A DNA stretch of 10,323 nt from JBGOUV01 sp041477815 (lineage in GTDB: Bacteria > Acidobacteriota > Terriglobia > Bryobacterales > JACQDG01), in the NCBI GenBank assembly GCA_041477815.1, contig JBGOUV010000252.1, positions 1 to 10,323 of the forward strand. Reading direction: 5' to 3'. The position numbers were made by a program, and so were the translations under genes. Each line of letters opens with the position of its first letter. Position 1 is the stretch's first letter. Under the pieces are notes generated by a model that worked only from the letters and a program-made list of their open reading frames with translations, ran no database searches and was not told where the DNA came from. Positions 1-6,323 of this stretch are shown here, piece after piece.

Positions 1-139
1 CTCTTGACCGAACGAAGCCACCAGCGCCCGTGTGGCGCTGGCCTTGCACAAGCGCGGCATCACGCGGGTGCGTCCGCTCGAAGGCGGATTCGAGGGGTGG
101 CGGGAGCGGGGGTTTCCTCTGGAGCGGGGGTTGCTATGA
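1..139 (+). CDS. Rhodanese-like domain protein, C-terminal part, with in-frame UGA at the active-site position (candidate selenoprotein)
   Basis: Partial gene entering from the left, read in the frame whose codons start at position 2 and ending with TGA at 137-139. After an in-frame TGA at 5-7 there are 43 uninterrupted codons beginning PNEATSARVA, continuing through a KRGITRVRPLEGG segment and ending in GFEGW and a short tail. This is the typical C-terminal third of a rhodanese domain of the C-x-C-P-N-E-A-T type, which I know as stand-alone sulfurtransferase-like proteins and as domains fused to DedA membrane proteins. The residue directly before PNEAT is normally Cys and aligns with the catalytic cysteine of CxxGxR rhodaneses; here it is TGA. 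The partial codon and Ser before it (xxC-TCT) fit Cys-Ser-Sec. A hairpin just downstream is suitable for selenocysteine insertion. I infer a Sec-containing sulfurtransferase or redox protein. Alternatives are a nonsense mutation or a base-call error (TGC or TGT read as TGA). The N-terminal part lies outside the window. Confidence 0.72.
5..7 (+). other. In-frame UGA, candidate selenocysteine codon
   Basis: TGA sits directly before the CCG-AAC-GAA-GCC-ACC codons (PNEAT), in frame with the rhodanese sequence that continues to 137-139. In the family this position is the second Cys of C-x-C-P-N-E-A-T, the nucleophile that carries the persulfide. Replacement of a catalytic Cys by UGA, with conserved protein continuing beyond it, is the classic signature of selenocysteine. 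Only four bases precede the codon in this window, so the upstream reading frame cannot be confirmed here. Confidence 0.55.
21..41 (+). promoter_or_regulatory. Hairpin resembling a bacterial SECIS element
   Basis: CCAGCGCC (21-28) pairs perfectly with GGCGCTGG (34-41), leaving the five-base loop CGTGT (29-33). The loop begins 21 nt after the TGA at 5-7 and has G as its second base. As I recall the bacterial SECIS rules, the element is a small stem-loop in the coding sequence just 3' of UGA, with its loop roughly 16-37 nt away and a G among the first two loop bases; this hairpin fits. There is no bulged U in the stem as in E. coli fdhF. GC-rich coding DNA can form such stems by chance, so the call depends on the UGA being real. 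Confidence 0.45.
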
Positions 140-140
140 T
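132..140 (+). promoter_or_regulatory. Extended -10 element of glgB, likely leaderless start
   Basis: TGC-TATGAT is an extended -10 (TGn plus hexamer 135-140) ending 6 nt before the glgB ATG at 147, so transcription would begin at or next to the A of the start codon. No Shine-Dalgarno sequence lies 5-10 nt upstream. The same nine bases at the same distance precede the ATG at 10122. The element overlaps the rhodanese stop codon (137-139). No convincing -35 box is visible. Confidence 0.5.
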
Positions 141-146
141 GCCCGT

Positions 147-2312
147 ATGGCTCTTCCGGGCGACATTGCCGCAATAGTTGGAGCCTATCACGGCGACCCA
201 TTTCGCGTGCTGGGGCCGCACGTGATAGAGCACGGGGGCAAGCGCTGCCTGGAGATTCGGGCGTTCCTGCCGGAGGCCGCGGAGGCCGAGGTGGTGATGG
301 GGGAGACCGCGCATCCGATGCAGCGGCTCCATCCGGACGGCTTCTTTGAGGCGCTCCTGGAGAGGGATACGGTCATTCCCTACCGCTTGCGGGCGGGTGG
401 GCGCGACCTGGAAGACCCGTACCGGTTTCCGCCCTGGCTGACCGATTTCGAGATCCACCTGCACGGGGAGGGAAACTGGCTGGAGAGTTACCAGAAGCTG
501 GGGGCGCACCGGCGGGAGGTAGACGGGGTGCGGGGGGTGAACTTCGCTTTGTGGGCGCCGAACGCCGAGCGCATCAGCGTGGTGGGGGACTCAAACGGCT
601 GGGATGGGCGGCGGCATCCCATGGGGCGGCGGGGGGGCGGGCTGTGGGAGCTGTTTATTCCCGGACTGGGGGAGGGGACAGCCTATAAGTACGAGGTGAA
701 GTCGCGCCATCGGGGTCTTCTGGAGCAGAAGGCCGACCCGTACGGATTTCGAACGGAGTGCCCGCCCAAGTCGGCGTCCGTGGTGGCGGACCTCGGCCGG
801 TACGGTTGGCGCGACCAGGAGTGGATGGCGCGACGGGCGGTCGCCGACTGGTGGAAGCGGCCGGTATCCATCTATGAACTGCACCTGGGCTCGTGGCAGC
901 GTCCGCTGACCTCGTACCGGGAGATCGCCGCCGAGTTGATCCCGTACCTGCTGGAGATGGGGTATACGCACGTAGAGCTGATGCCGGTGATGGAGCATCC
1001 GTTCGAGGGGTCGTGGGGATATCAGGTGACCGGGTATTTTGCCCCGACGGCGCGGTGGGGGACGCCGGCGGAGTTCATGGAATTCGTGGATCGGTGCCAC
1101 CAGGCGGGGATCGGGGTGATCCTGGACTGGGTGCCGGGGCACTTCCCTAAGGACGCCCACGGGCTCGTCTACTTCGACGGGACGGCGCTCTATGAACACG
1201 AAGACCCGCGGCTGGGGGAGCATCGGGAGTGGGGGACCTTGATCTTCAACTACGGCCGGAACGAGGTCCGGAATTTTCTGCTGGCCAACGCCTTGTTCTG
1301 GCTGCAGCAGTACCACGTGGACGGGCTGCGGGTGGATGCGGTGGCTTCCATGCTCTACCTGGACTACTCGAGGCAGCCCGGGGAGTGGGTGCCCAACCGG
1401 TACGGGGGCCGGGAGAACCTGGAGGCGATCGACTTTCTGAAGAAGTTCAACGAGCTGGTGCATGCCCAGGCGCCCGGAGCGGTGACGATCGCCGAGGAGT
1501 CGACCTCCTGGCCTGGAGTGTCACGGCCGGTGCACCTGGGCGGGCTGGGGTTCACGTTCAAGTGGAACATGGGATGGATGCACGACATGTTGGGGTACTT
1601 CTCGCGCGAAACCGTGCATCGCCAGTACCATCAAAACGACATCACCTTCAGCATGGTGTACGCCTTCACCGAGAACTTCATGCTGCCCATTTCGCATGAC
1701 GAGGTGGTGTACGGGAAGAGATCGCTGCTGGCCAAAATGCCGGGCGATTACTGGCAGCAGTTCGCCAATGCGCGGGCATTCCTCGGTTACATGTACGGGC
1801 ATCCGGGGAAGAAACTGCTGTTTATGGGCGCGGAGATTGGGCAGTGGAACGAGTGGAACCATGTGAGGTCGGTGGAGTGGGAGCTGCTGCAGTTCGACAG
1901 CCACCGGCAGTTGCAGCGATACGTAGCCGACTGGAACCGGCTGTATCGGGAGGCGCCGAGCCTGTGGGAGGTGGATTCCGAGTGGCGAGGGTTCGAATGG
2001 ATCGACTTCCATGACGCCCAGCACAGCATCATCGCGTTTTTGCGGCGGGCAGCCGACCCGGAGGACTTCCTGCTGTTTGCGTGTAATTTCACGCCGGTGG
2101 TGCGGGAGGGGTACCGGGTGGGGGTTCCGGAGCCGGGTTGGTATCGAGAGGTTCTGAACAGCGACTCGGAGGTGTACGGGGGGAGTAATGTGGGGAACGC
2201 GGGCGGGGTGGGGTCAGAGGAGCATCCGTCTCACGGGAGGAGTCACTCTATATTGATCACGCTGCCGCCGCTGGCGGTGGTAGTGTTTAGACGCGGCGAA
2301 CCGCGACCGTGA
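147..2312 (+). CDS. glgB: 1,4-alpha-glucan branching enzyme (GlgB, GH13)
   Basis: Cytosolic glycogen-branching enzyme: it cuts alpha-1,4 glucan chains and re-attaches the piece through an alpha-1,6 bond. The 721-aa product matches the usual length of about 730 aa. It has an N-terminal N1 domain (about 1-110), a CBM48 domain (about 130-220, NFALWAPNA and DSNGWDG), a GH13 catalytic barrel (about 240-600) and a C-terminal beta domain ending near LPPLAVVVFR. The four GH13 regions are clear. The nucleophile is D397 in GLRVDAVASM, the acid/base is E450 in IAEEST, and the transition-state Asp is D518 in ISHDEVV. These match the spacing of E. coli D405/E458/D526. I place the start at the ATG at 147 (MALPGDIAAI) because the frame upstream has no family-like sequence and overlaps the rhodanese gene, which ends 7 nt before. 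No ribosome site is visible, and an extended -10 element suggests a leaderless transcript. No glgA, glgC or glgX is present in the window. Confidence 0.97.
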   Translation: MALPGDIAAIVGAYHGDPFRVLGPHVIEHGGKRCLEIRAFLPEAAEAEVVMGETAHPMQRLHPDGFFEALLERDTVIPYRLRAGGRDLEDPYRFPPWLTDFEIHLHGEGNWLESYQKLGAHRREVDGVRGVNFALWAPNAERISVVGDSNGWDGRRHPMGRRGGGLWELFIPGLGEGTAYKYEVKSRHRGLLEQKADPYGFRTECPPKSASVVADLGRYGWRDQEWMARRAVADWWKRPVSIYELHLGSWQRPLTSYREIAAELIPYLLEMGYTHVELMPVMEHPFEGSWGYQVTGYFAPTARWGTPAEFMEFVDRCHQAGIGVILDWVPGHFPKDAHGLVYFDGTALYEHEDPRLGEHREWGTLIFNYGRNEVRNFLLANALFWLQQYHVDGLRVDAVASMLYLDYSRQPGEWVPNRYGGRENLEAIDFLKKFNELVHAQAPGAVTIAEESTSWPGVSRPVHLGGLGFTFKWNMGWMHDMLGYFSRETVHRQYHQNDITFSMVYAFTENFMLPISHDEVVYGKRSLLAKMPGDYWQQFANARAFLGYMYGHPGKKLLFMGAEIGQWNEWNHVRSVEWELLQFDSHRQLQRYVADWNRLYREAPSLWEVDSEWRGFEWIDFHDAQHSIIAFLRRAADPEDFLLFACNFTPVVREGYRVGVPEPGWYREVLNSDSEVYGGSNVGNAGGVGSEEHPSHGRSHSILITLPPLAVVVFRRGEPRP

Positions 2313-2346
2313 GAGCGGATGCTTCGCGTGTCCGGACCATCCGCTC
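2313..2346 (+). terminator. Strong intergenic hairpin directly after glgB
   Basis: GAGCGGATG (2313-2321) pairs perfectly with CATCCGCTC (2338-2346). After one C-C mismatch, four more pairs follow (2323-2326 with 2333-2336, one of them G-U), closing a six-base loop. The stem begins at the base after the glgB stop. No T-run follows, so it is not a standard intrinsic terminator. It may stabilise or process the mRNA, cause partial termination, or set glgB expression apart from the next gene. Confidence 0.5.
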
Positions 2347-2370
2347 CCAAGGTCGCGGCTCGGTGCGGAC

Positions 2371-2376
2371 AGGAGG
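2371..2376 (+). promoter_or_regulatory. Shine-Dalgarno that fixes the SDR gene start
   Basis: AGGAGG, the full consensus, lies 8 nt before the GTG at 2385. That GTG is followed by a Rossmann-fold N-terminus (MLVFITGATG), so this site decides between it and an in-frame ATG 66 nt upstream, at 2319. Confidence 0.85.
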
Positions 2377-2384
2377 ACCGACAG

Positions 2385-3296
2385 GTGCTGGTTTTCATCA
2401 CGGGAGCGACCGGAGTGCTGGGGCGGCGGCTGGTGGAGCAGTTTTGCGCCCGGGGGGACCAGGTGGTCGGGGTGGTCCGCAGCGCTGCGGGGGAAAAGCT
2501 GGTGCGGTTGCTGGGAGGAGAGCCTCGGCAGGCGGATTTGTTCGACGCCGAGGCGCTGGCGCGGGCGGCCGAGGGGGCGGAAGTGGTGATTCATGCGGCG
2601 ACGGCGATTCCGATGAAGACGAAACCGGCGCCGGAGGATTGGGCGACGAATGACCGGATCCGCCGGGAGGGGTCGCGGGCACTGGCGGCGTGCGCGCGGA
2701 GGATCCGGGCGCGGCGGTATCTGTTTCAGAGCATTGTGTGGGTGGCGCGGCCGGCGGATCAAGCGGCGTTCGATGAGACTTCGCCGGTGGTGCGGCATCC
2801 GATTTATGACTCGGCGGCGGAGGGGGAAGTGATGGCGCGGGAGGCGGGTTGTGAAGTCAGCGTGCTGCGGTGTGGCGGGTTCTATGGCGCCGATTCGGGG
2901 CACACCCGGGAACTGGCCCGCTTGTTGCAAGAGCACAAGATGCCGATCGTGGGCGATGGGAAGGCCGTCTGGGCGATGTTGCACGCGGACGACGCGGCAG
3001 CGGCATTTGTGACCGCGGCGCACGCCGCTCGCACCGGGTTGTGGCACGTGGTCGACGATACGCCGGTGACGGCGGCAGAGTTTCTGGAGGAGTTTGCCAG
3101 GCTCCTGGGAGCGCGGCCGCCCCGGCGGGCGCCGGTGTTCCTGGCGCGACTGGTGGCGGGGGACGCGGCGGTGGAGTATCTGACCACGTCTACCCGAACT
3201 TCCAACGCGCGGTTCAAGCGGGAGGTGGGTTGGACTCCGAAGTACCCGAGTTATCGGGAGGGGTTGGGCCAAGTGGTACGCGGCGTGGCAGAATAG
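2385..3296 (+). CDS. NAD(P)-dependent epimerase/dehydratase-like protein (extended/atypical SDR)
   Basis: A 303-aa Rossmann-fold protein of the NAD-dependent epimerase/dehydratase superfamily. The N-terminus has strand-loop-helix MLVFITGATG followed by VLG, giving the dinucleotide-binding GxxGxxG motif (G7, G10, G13). VVIHAATA (68-75) is the usual strand-4 region, FQSIVW (114-119) carries the Ser of the active site, GFYG (165-168) and the HADDAA segment (200-205) are typical of extended SDRs, and the C-terminus ends with a GWTPKYPSYREGL segment. The catalytic YxxxK is not intact: the equivalent stretch is Y141-DSAAEGE with no Lys, so the substrate and even oxidoreductase activity are uncertain. 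GTG at 2385 is chosen because of the perfect Shine-Dalgarno; the upstream ATG lies inside a hairpin. It is 72 bp downstream of glgB and 4 bp upstream of the next gene, suggesting co-transcription. The substrate is unknown; a nucleotide-sugar or similar small molecule is a family-level guess only. Confidence 0.88.
   Translation: MLVFITGATGVLGRRLVEQFCARGDQVVGVVRSAAGEKLVRLLGGEPRQADLFDAEALARAAEGAEVVIHAATAIPMKTKPAPEDWATNDRIRREGSRALAACARRIRARRYLFQSIVWVARPADQAAFDETSPVVRHPIYDSAAEGEVMAREAGCEVSVLRCGGFYGADSGHTRELARLLQEHKMPIVGDGKAVWAMLHADDAAAAFVTAAHAARTGLWHVVDDTPVTAAEFLEEFARLLGARPPRRAPVFLARLVAGDAAVEYLTTSTRTSNARFKREVGWTPKYPSYREGLGQVVRGVAE
3286..3294 (+). promoter_or_regulatory. Extended -10-like element before the FucI-like gene
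   Basis: TGG-CAGAAT (hexamer 3289-3294) ends 6 nt before the ATG at 3301, the same geometry as the elements before glgB and the PD40 gene. It overlaps the SDR stop codon (3294-3296). A TTGGGC at 3264-3269 could be a poor -35, with a long 19-nt spacer. The hexamer is a weaker match (CAGAAT against TATAAT) than the other two. Confidence 0.3.
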
Positions 3297-3300
3297 AGTC

Positions 3301-4911
3301 ATGGCACAGCCGGTAATCGTGATCGCTAACGGCGACCTGCGCCTGGCCGCCAACCAGAAATGCTGGCCGGCGCAGAGCCGGGCCGAAGAGGCCGTGATGG
3401 ACGCCATTCGCCGCGAAAGCCGCGAGACGAGGCGGGGGCATCCGGTGGACCCGGTGAAGGGCCACGGGTTCATCGACAGCCAGCGCTACGGGATGGAGGT
3501 ATTCCGCCAGATCCCGCCGGAAGCGCCGCTGGTGGTGGTCGAGGCGGTGTGGCAGTACAGCCACCACCTGCTGCACGGGTTGTTTACGCATCAGGGACCG
3601 ATCCTGACGGTGGCAAACTGGAGCGGCGAATGGCCGGGACTGGTGGGGCTGCTGAATCTGAACGGGTCGCTCACCAAGGCCGGGTTGAAGTACAGCTCGC
3701 TGTGGAGCCAGGATTTCAAGGACGAGTTTTTTCTGCGAGGACTGCGGCGGTGGCTGGGCGGCGAGACGTTGCAGCACGATACCAGCCACGTGCGGGCGCT
3801 CGGCGACCTGAAGGTCCCGGCTGAGGCGCAGCAGATCGGCGCGGAGCTGGCCGCCGAGCTGCGCCGGAACAAGGCGATCCTGGGCGTCTTCGACGAGGGC
3901 TGCATGGGCATGTATAATGCCATCATTCCGGACGAGCTGCTGCATCCGACCGGCGTCTTCAAGGAGCGGTTGAGCCAGTCGGCGTTGTATGCGGAAATGC
4001 AGCGCGTGCCGGACGGCGAGGCGCAGGCGGTGCGGACGTGGCTGGACGCGCGGGGAGTGAAGTTCCTCACCGGGCCGAATCCCGAGACCGATCTGACCGA
4101 CGGCCAGATCCTGGAACAGTGCAAGATGTACATCGCGGCGCTGCGGATCGCCGACGAGTTCGGGTGCGACACGATCGGCATCCAGTACCAGCAGGGTTTG
4201 AAGGACCTGACCCCGGCGTCGGACCTGGCGGAGGGACTGCTGAACAACGTCGACCGGCCGCCGGTGAAGCATCGGACGACGGGCCGAGTGTTGTACGAGG
4301 GCCAGGCGCTGCCGCACTTCAACGAGGTGGACGAGTGCGCCGGGCTGGACGCGCTGGTCACGAATCGCGTCTGGCGACGGCTGGGGTTCGATCCGGAGAC
4401 TACGCTGCACGATATCCGCTATGGGGAGATGTACTCGGCCAACGGCCGGGAGGAGTTCGTGTGGGTCTTCGAGATCTCGGGCGCCGCGCCGCCGCAGCAC
4501 TTCATCGGGGGGTACCAGGGAGCGGTGAGCGAGCGGCAGCCGCCGATGTACTTCCGGCTGGGCGGCGGGACGCTGAAGGGAATCAGCAAGCGCGGCGAGA
4601 TCGTGTGGAGCCGGGTGTTCGTCGATAACGGGGTCCTGAAGGCGGACCTCGGCCGGGCGAAGGTGGTCGAGCTGCCCCGGGAGGAGACGGAACGGCGCTG
4701 GCGGATCACCACGCCGCAGTGGCCGATCATGCACGCTGTAACCTACGCGATCACGCGCGATCAAATGATGGCGCGGCACAAGTCGAACCACATCCAGGTG
4801 GCGTACGCGCCGGACGCGGCGGGGGCGAGCCGGGCTCTGGCGGTGAAGGCGGCGATGTTCCGGAGTCTGGGGTTACAAGTCAGTGTGTGCGGCAGCGAGC
4901 ACGGGCTGTAG
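3301..4911 (+). CDS. L-fucose/D-arabinose isomerase-like protein (FucI family fold)
   Basis: A 536-aa soluble protein that resembles the ketol-isomerase family of FucI (metal-dependent aldose-ketose isomerases acting on L-fucose or D-arabinose). The N-terminal domain has alternating strands and helices with a VANWSGEWPGLVGLLNLNGS stretch (104-123) like the PGAVxLAGAL region of FucI. The middle domain carries FDEGCMGMYNA (197-207), equivalent to the SxSMGI segment of FucI, and GIQYQQGL (293-300). By position the likely metal ligands are E342 (NEVDECAG), D371 (HDIRYG) and H497 (KSNHIQV); these are my alignment by eye, not proven. E. coli FucI has 591 aa. The substrate cannot be told from sequence, and the family contains members annotated only as hypothetical. 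The ATG at 3301 follows the SDR stop by 4 bp with no proper Shine-Dalgarno; an extended -10-like element sits 6 nt before it, so it may be read from its own leaderless transcript or by coupling. Confidence 0.7.
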   Translation: MAQPVIVIANGDLRLAANQKCWPAQSRAEEAVMDAIRRESRETRRGHPVDPVKGHGFIDSQRYGMEVFRQIPPEAPLVVVEAVWQYSHHLLHGLFTHQGPILTVANWSGEWPGLVGLLNLNGSLTKAGLKYSSLWSQDFKDEFFLRGLRRWLGGETLQHDTSHVRALGDLKVPAEAQQIGAELAAELRRNKAILGVFDEGCMGMYNAIIPDELLHPTGVFKERLSQSALYAEMQRVPDGEAQAVRTWLDARGVKFLTGPNPETDLTDGQILEQCKMYIAALRIADEFGCDTIGIQYQQGLKDLTPASDLAEGLLNNVDRPPVKHRTTGRVLYEGQALPHFNEVDECAGLDALVTNRVWRRLGFDPETTLHDIRYGEMYSANGREEFVWVFEISGAAPPQHFIGGYQGAVSERQPPMYFRLGGGTLKGISKRGEIVWSRVFVDNGVLKADLGRAKVVELPREETERRWRITTPQWPIMHAVTYAITRDQMMARHKSNHIQVAYAPDAAGASRALAVKAAMFRSLGLQVSVCGSEHGL

Positions 4912-5109
4912 CTACCTCCAGTTAGCCCCGCACCGTCAAGGCGGACGGCCTCGAGCTACTCCAGCAGCACCAAGGGCCTTAGCTGTTCATCGCTTCCACC
5001 ACGCCAACGCGAAACCAAGCGAGCCAACCGTCGAGGCGAGGTTCGGCGCACGGCCGGAAATGCGGGGCGGCGGGCGCGCTTCATCCCGGTCGTTCCGGGC
5101 AACCTGAAG

Positions 5110-5115
5110 TACAAT
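5110..5115 (+). promoter_or_regulatory. Possible -10 box of the DUF418 gene
   Basis: TACAAT matches the -10 consensus at five of six bases and would give a start of transcription near 5122. A Shine-Dalgarno-like AGAGG (5121-5125) lies 7 nt before the ATG at 5133. An inverted repeat, CCCGG-TCGTT-CCGGG (5085-5099), sits in the -35 region, where no consensus hexamer is seen. The rest of the 4912-5132 gap shows no gene, tRNA or clear terminator. Confidence 0.35.
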
Positions 5116-5132
5116 CGCTCAGAGGCTGGATC

Positions 5133-6323
5133 ATGGACCAGGATACAAGCGGAGCGGAACCGGGTCTTGCCTGGCAGCCCGCCACTTTGGCGGAGCGCTA
5201 CAAGACCTTGGACGTGCTTCGCGGCGGGGCCCTGTTTGGCGTGTTGCTGGTGAACCTGGTGACCCTGTTCCGCGTCTCTTTGTTCGCCCATATCTTGACG
5301 TTCCACACTCATCCAGGACGGGCGAATCACCTGGTAGATGTGCTGGTGGCGGAACTCCTGGAATTCAAGGCCTTTTCTCTTTTCTCGTTCCTGTTCGGAG
5401 TAGGCGTGGCCATACAGGCTGAGCGCGCCGGCGCGCGAGGCGTCAACGTCTCACCCTTTCTCGTACGCCGATTCCTGGTGCTCCTGGTGCTCGGCCTGGG
5501 CCATCTGGTGCTGATCTGGAATGGAGACATCCTGGTGCTCTATGCCGTCTGCGGACTGCTCCTGGTCCCGTTCCTCCGGTTGCCTTCGCGGGCCCTGCTG
5601 GTCTTGGGCGCGGCGGCCATCGTGCTCCCCCATGTTGTCCCGTTAGGTATCCCCTGGCCGTCCGGCGAAGCCCTGCGCGCCCATGTCGCCCCGGCGACGC
5701 GCATCTACAGTCAGGGCGGCTTCCTGGAAATCCTGGCCTTCCGCTGGTACGAAACCCGGTATTTCATGACGCCGCTGGTCTGGGGTGTCTTGCCAAAGAC
5801 GGTCGGTCTGATGTCTTGGGGCGTGGCCGCCTGGCGTTCCGGCGTGCTGCGCGAGCCGGAGCGGCACCGAGGCTTGCTCCGAGCGATTTTTTGGGGCGCC
5901 GGAGCGATCGGCGGAACACTGACGGCGATACAGGTCCTTTCCCGATCGTCCGGGCAGCCCTCCGGAGTCCCTTCTCTGGTCCTGGAGCTGGGTACGTCCG
6001 TCCCGCTGGCCTTCGCCTATGCGGCGGGGCTATTGCTGTGGTTCCATACGGCCCGCGCGGCCGCGTGGCCGGCCTTCGCCGCCGCCGGACGGATGGCCTT
6101 GACCAACTATCTATTGCAGTCCGTCATCCTGGGCTTCCTATTCTACGGGTACGGCTTCGGTCTGTTCGGCCGCCTCGGGTCGGCCCCCGCGGCGTTGATT
6201 GGAATGGCGCTATACAGCGCCCAACTCGCCTGGAGCCGATGGTGGCTTCAGCGCTTTCGCTTCGGGCCTTTCGAGTGGCTCTGGCGCTCGCTGACCTACC
6301 GCCGGTGGCAACCCCTGACCTAG
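5133..6323 (+). CDS. DUF418/YeiB-type integral membrane protein
   Basis: A 396-aa very hydrophobic inner-membrane protein with about nine or ten likely transmembrane segments (for example near 30-50, 80-96, 111-128, 131-149, 153-172, 212-234, 250-268, 286-305, 325-345 and 352-368). It shows the family hallmarks in order: RYKTLDVLRGGALFGVLLVN at 22-41, FSLFSFLFGVG at 81-91, GDILVLYAVCGLLL at 131-144, AAGRMALTNYLLQS at 317-330 and the C-terminal RFGPFEWLWRSLTY at 376-389. These are typical of the YeiB/DUF418 family, whose role is poorly known; a transport function is often proposed, and the fold is related to membrane acyltransferases. The ATG at 5133 is supported by an AGAGG site 7 nt upstream and by the family's usual short N-terminal tail before the first RxxxLDxLRG motif. 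It is separated from the upstream gene by 221 bp, so it is probably its own transcription unit, and it faces smc tail to tail. Confidence 0.93.
   Translation: MDQDTSGAEPGLAWQPATLAERYKTLDVLRGGALFGVLLVNLVTLFRVSLFAHILTFHTHPGRANHLVDVLVAELLEFKAFSLFSFLFGVGVAIQAERAGARGVNVSPFLVRRFLVLLVLGLGHLVLIWNGDILVLYAVCGLLLVPFLRLPSRALLVLGAAAIVLPHVVPLGIPWPSGEALRAHVAPATRIYSQGGFLEILAFRWYETRYFMTPLVWGVLPKTVGLMSWGVAAWRSGVLREPERHRGLLRAIFWGAGAIGGTLTAIQVLSRSSGQPSGVPSLVLELGTSVPLAFAYAAGLLLWFHTARAAAWPAFAAAGRMALTNYLLQSVILGFLFYGYGFGLFGRLGSAPAALIGMALYSAQLAWSRWWLQRFRFGPFEWLWRSLTYRRWQPLT

Noticed and set aside
30..146. A 39-residue N-terminal extension of GlgB from an ATG at 30.
   Set aside because: It overlaps the rhodanese coding sequence in another frame, is low-complexity Gly/Ser/Arg, and has no GlgB-like sequence; the family N-terminus begins at 147.
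2319..2384. An upstream ATG start for the SDR gene adding 22 residues.
   Set aside because: It lies inside a strong hairpin with no ribosome site, and the consensus AGGAGG with GTG at 2385 gives the Rossmann N-terminus directly.
2214..4791. Long minus-strand open frames (2214-3473 and 3214-4791) opposite the SDR and FucI-like genes.
   Set aside because: Arg/Pro/His-rich translations typical of antisense GC-rich DNA; no recognisable domain, and the plus-strand genes are clear.
4903..4928. A GGGCT-N16-AGCCC repeat at the end of the FucI-like gene as a terminator.
   Set aside because: Only five base pairs with a long loop and no T-run; expected by chance in DNA this GC-rich.
4883..5107. A 74-residue open frame in the gap before the DUF418 gene.
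   Set aside because: It overlaps the FucI-like 3' end, has no ribosome site and is of low-information composition; the gap is better read as non-coding.
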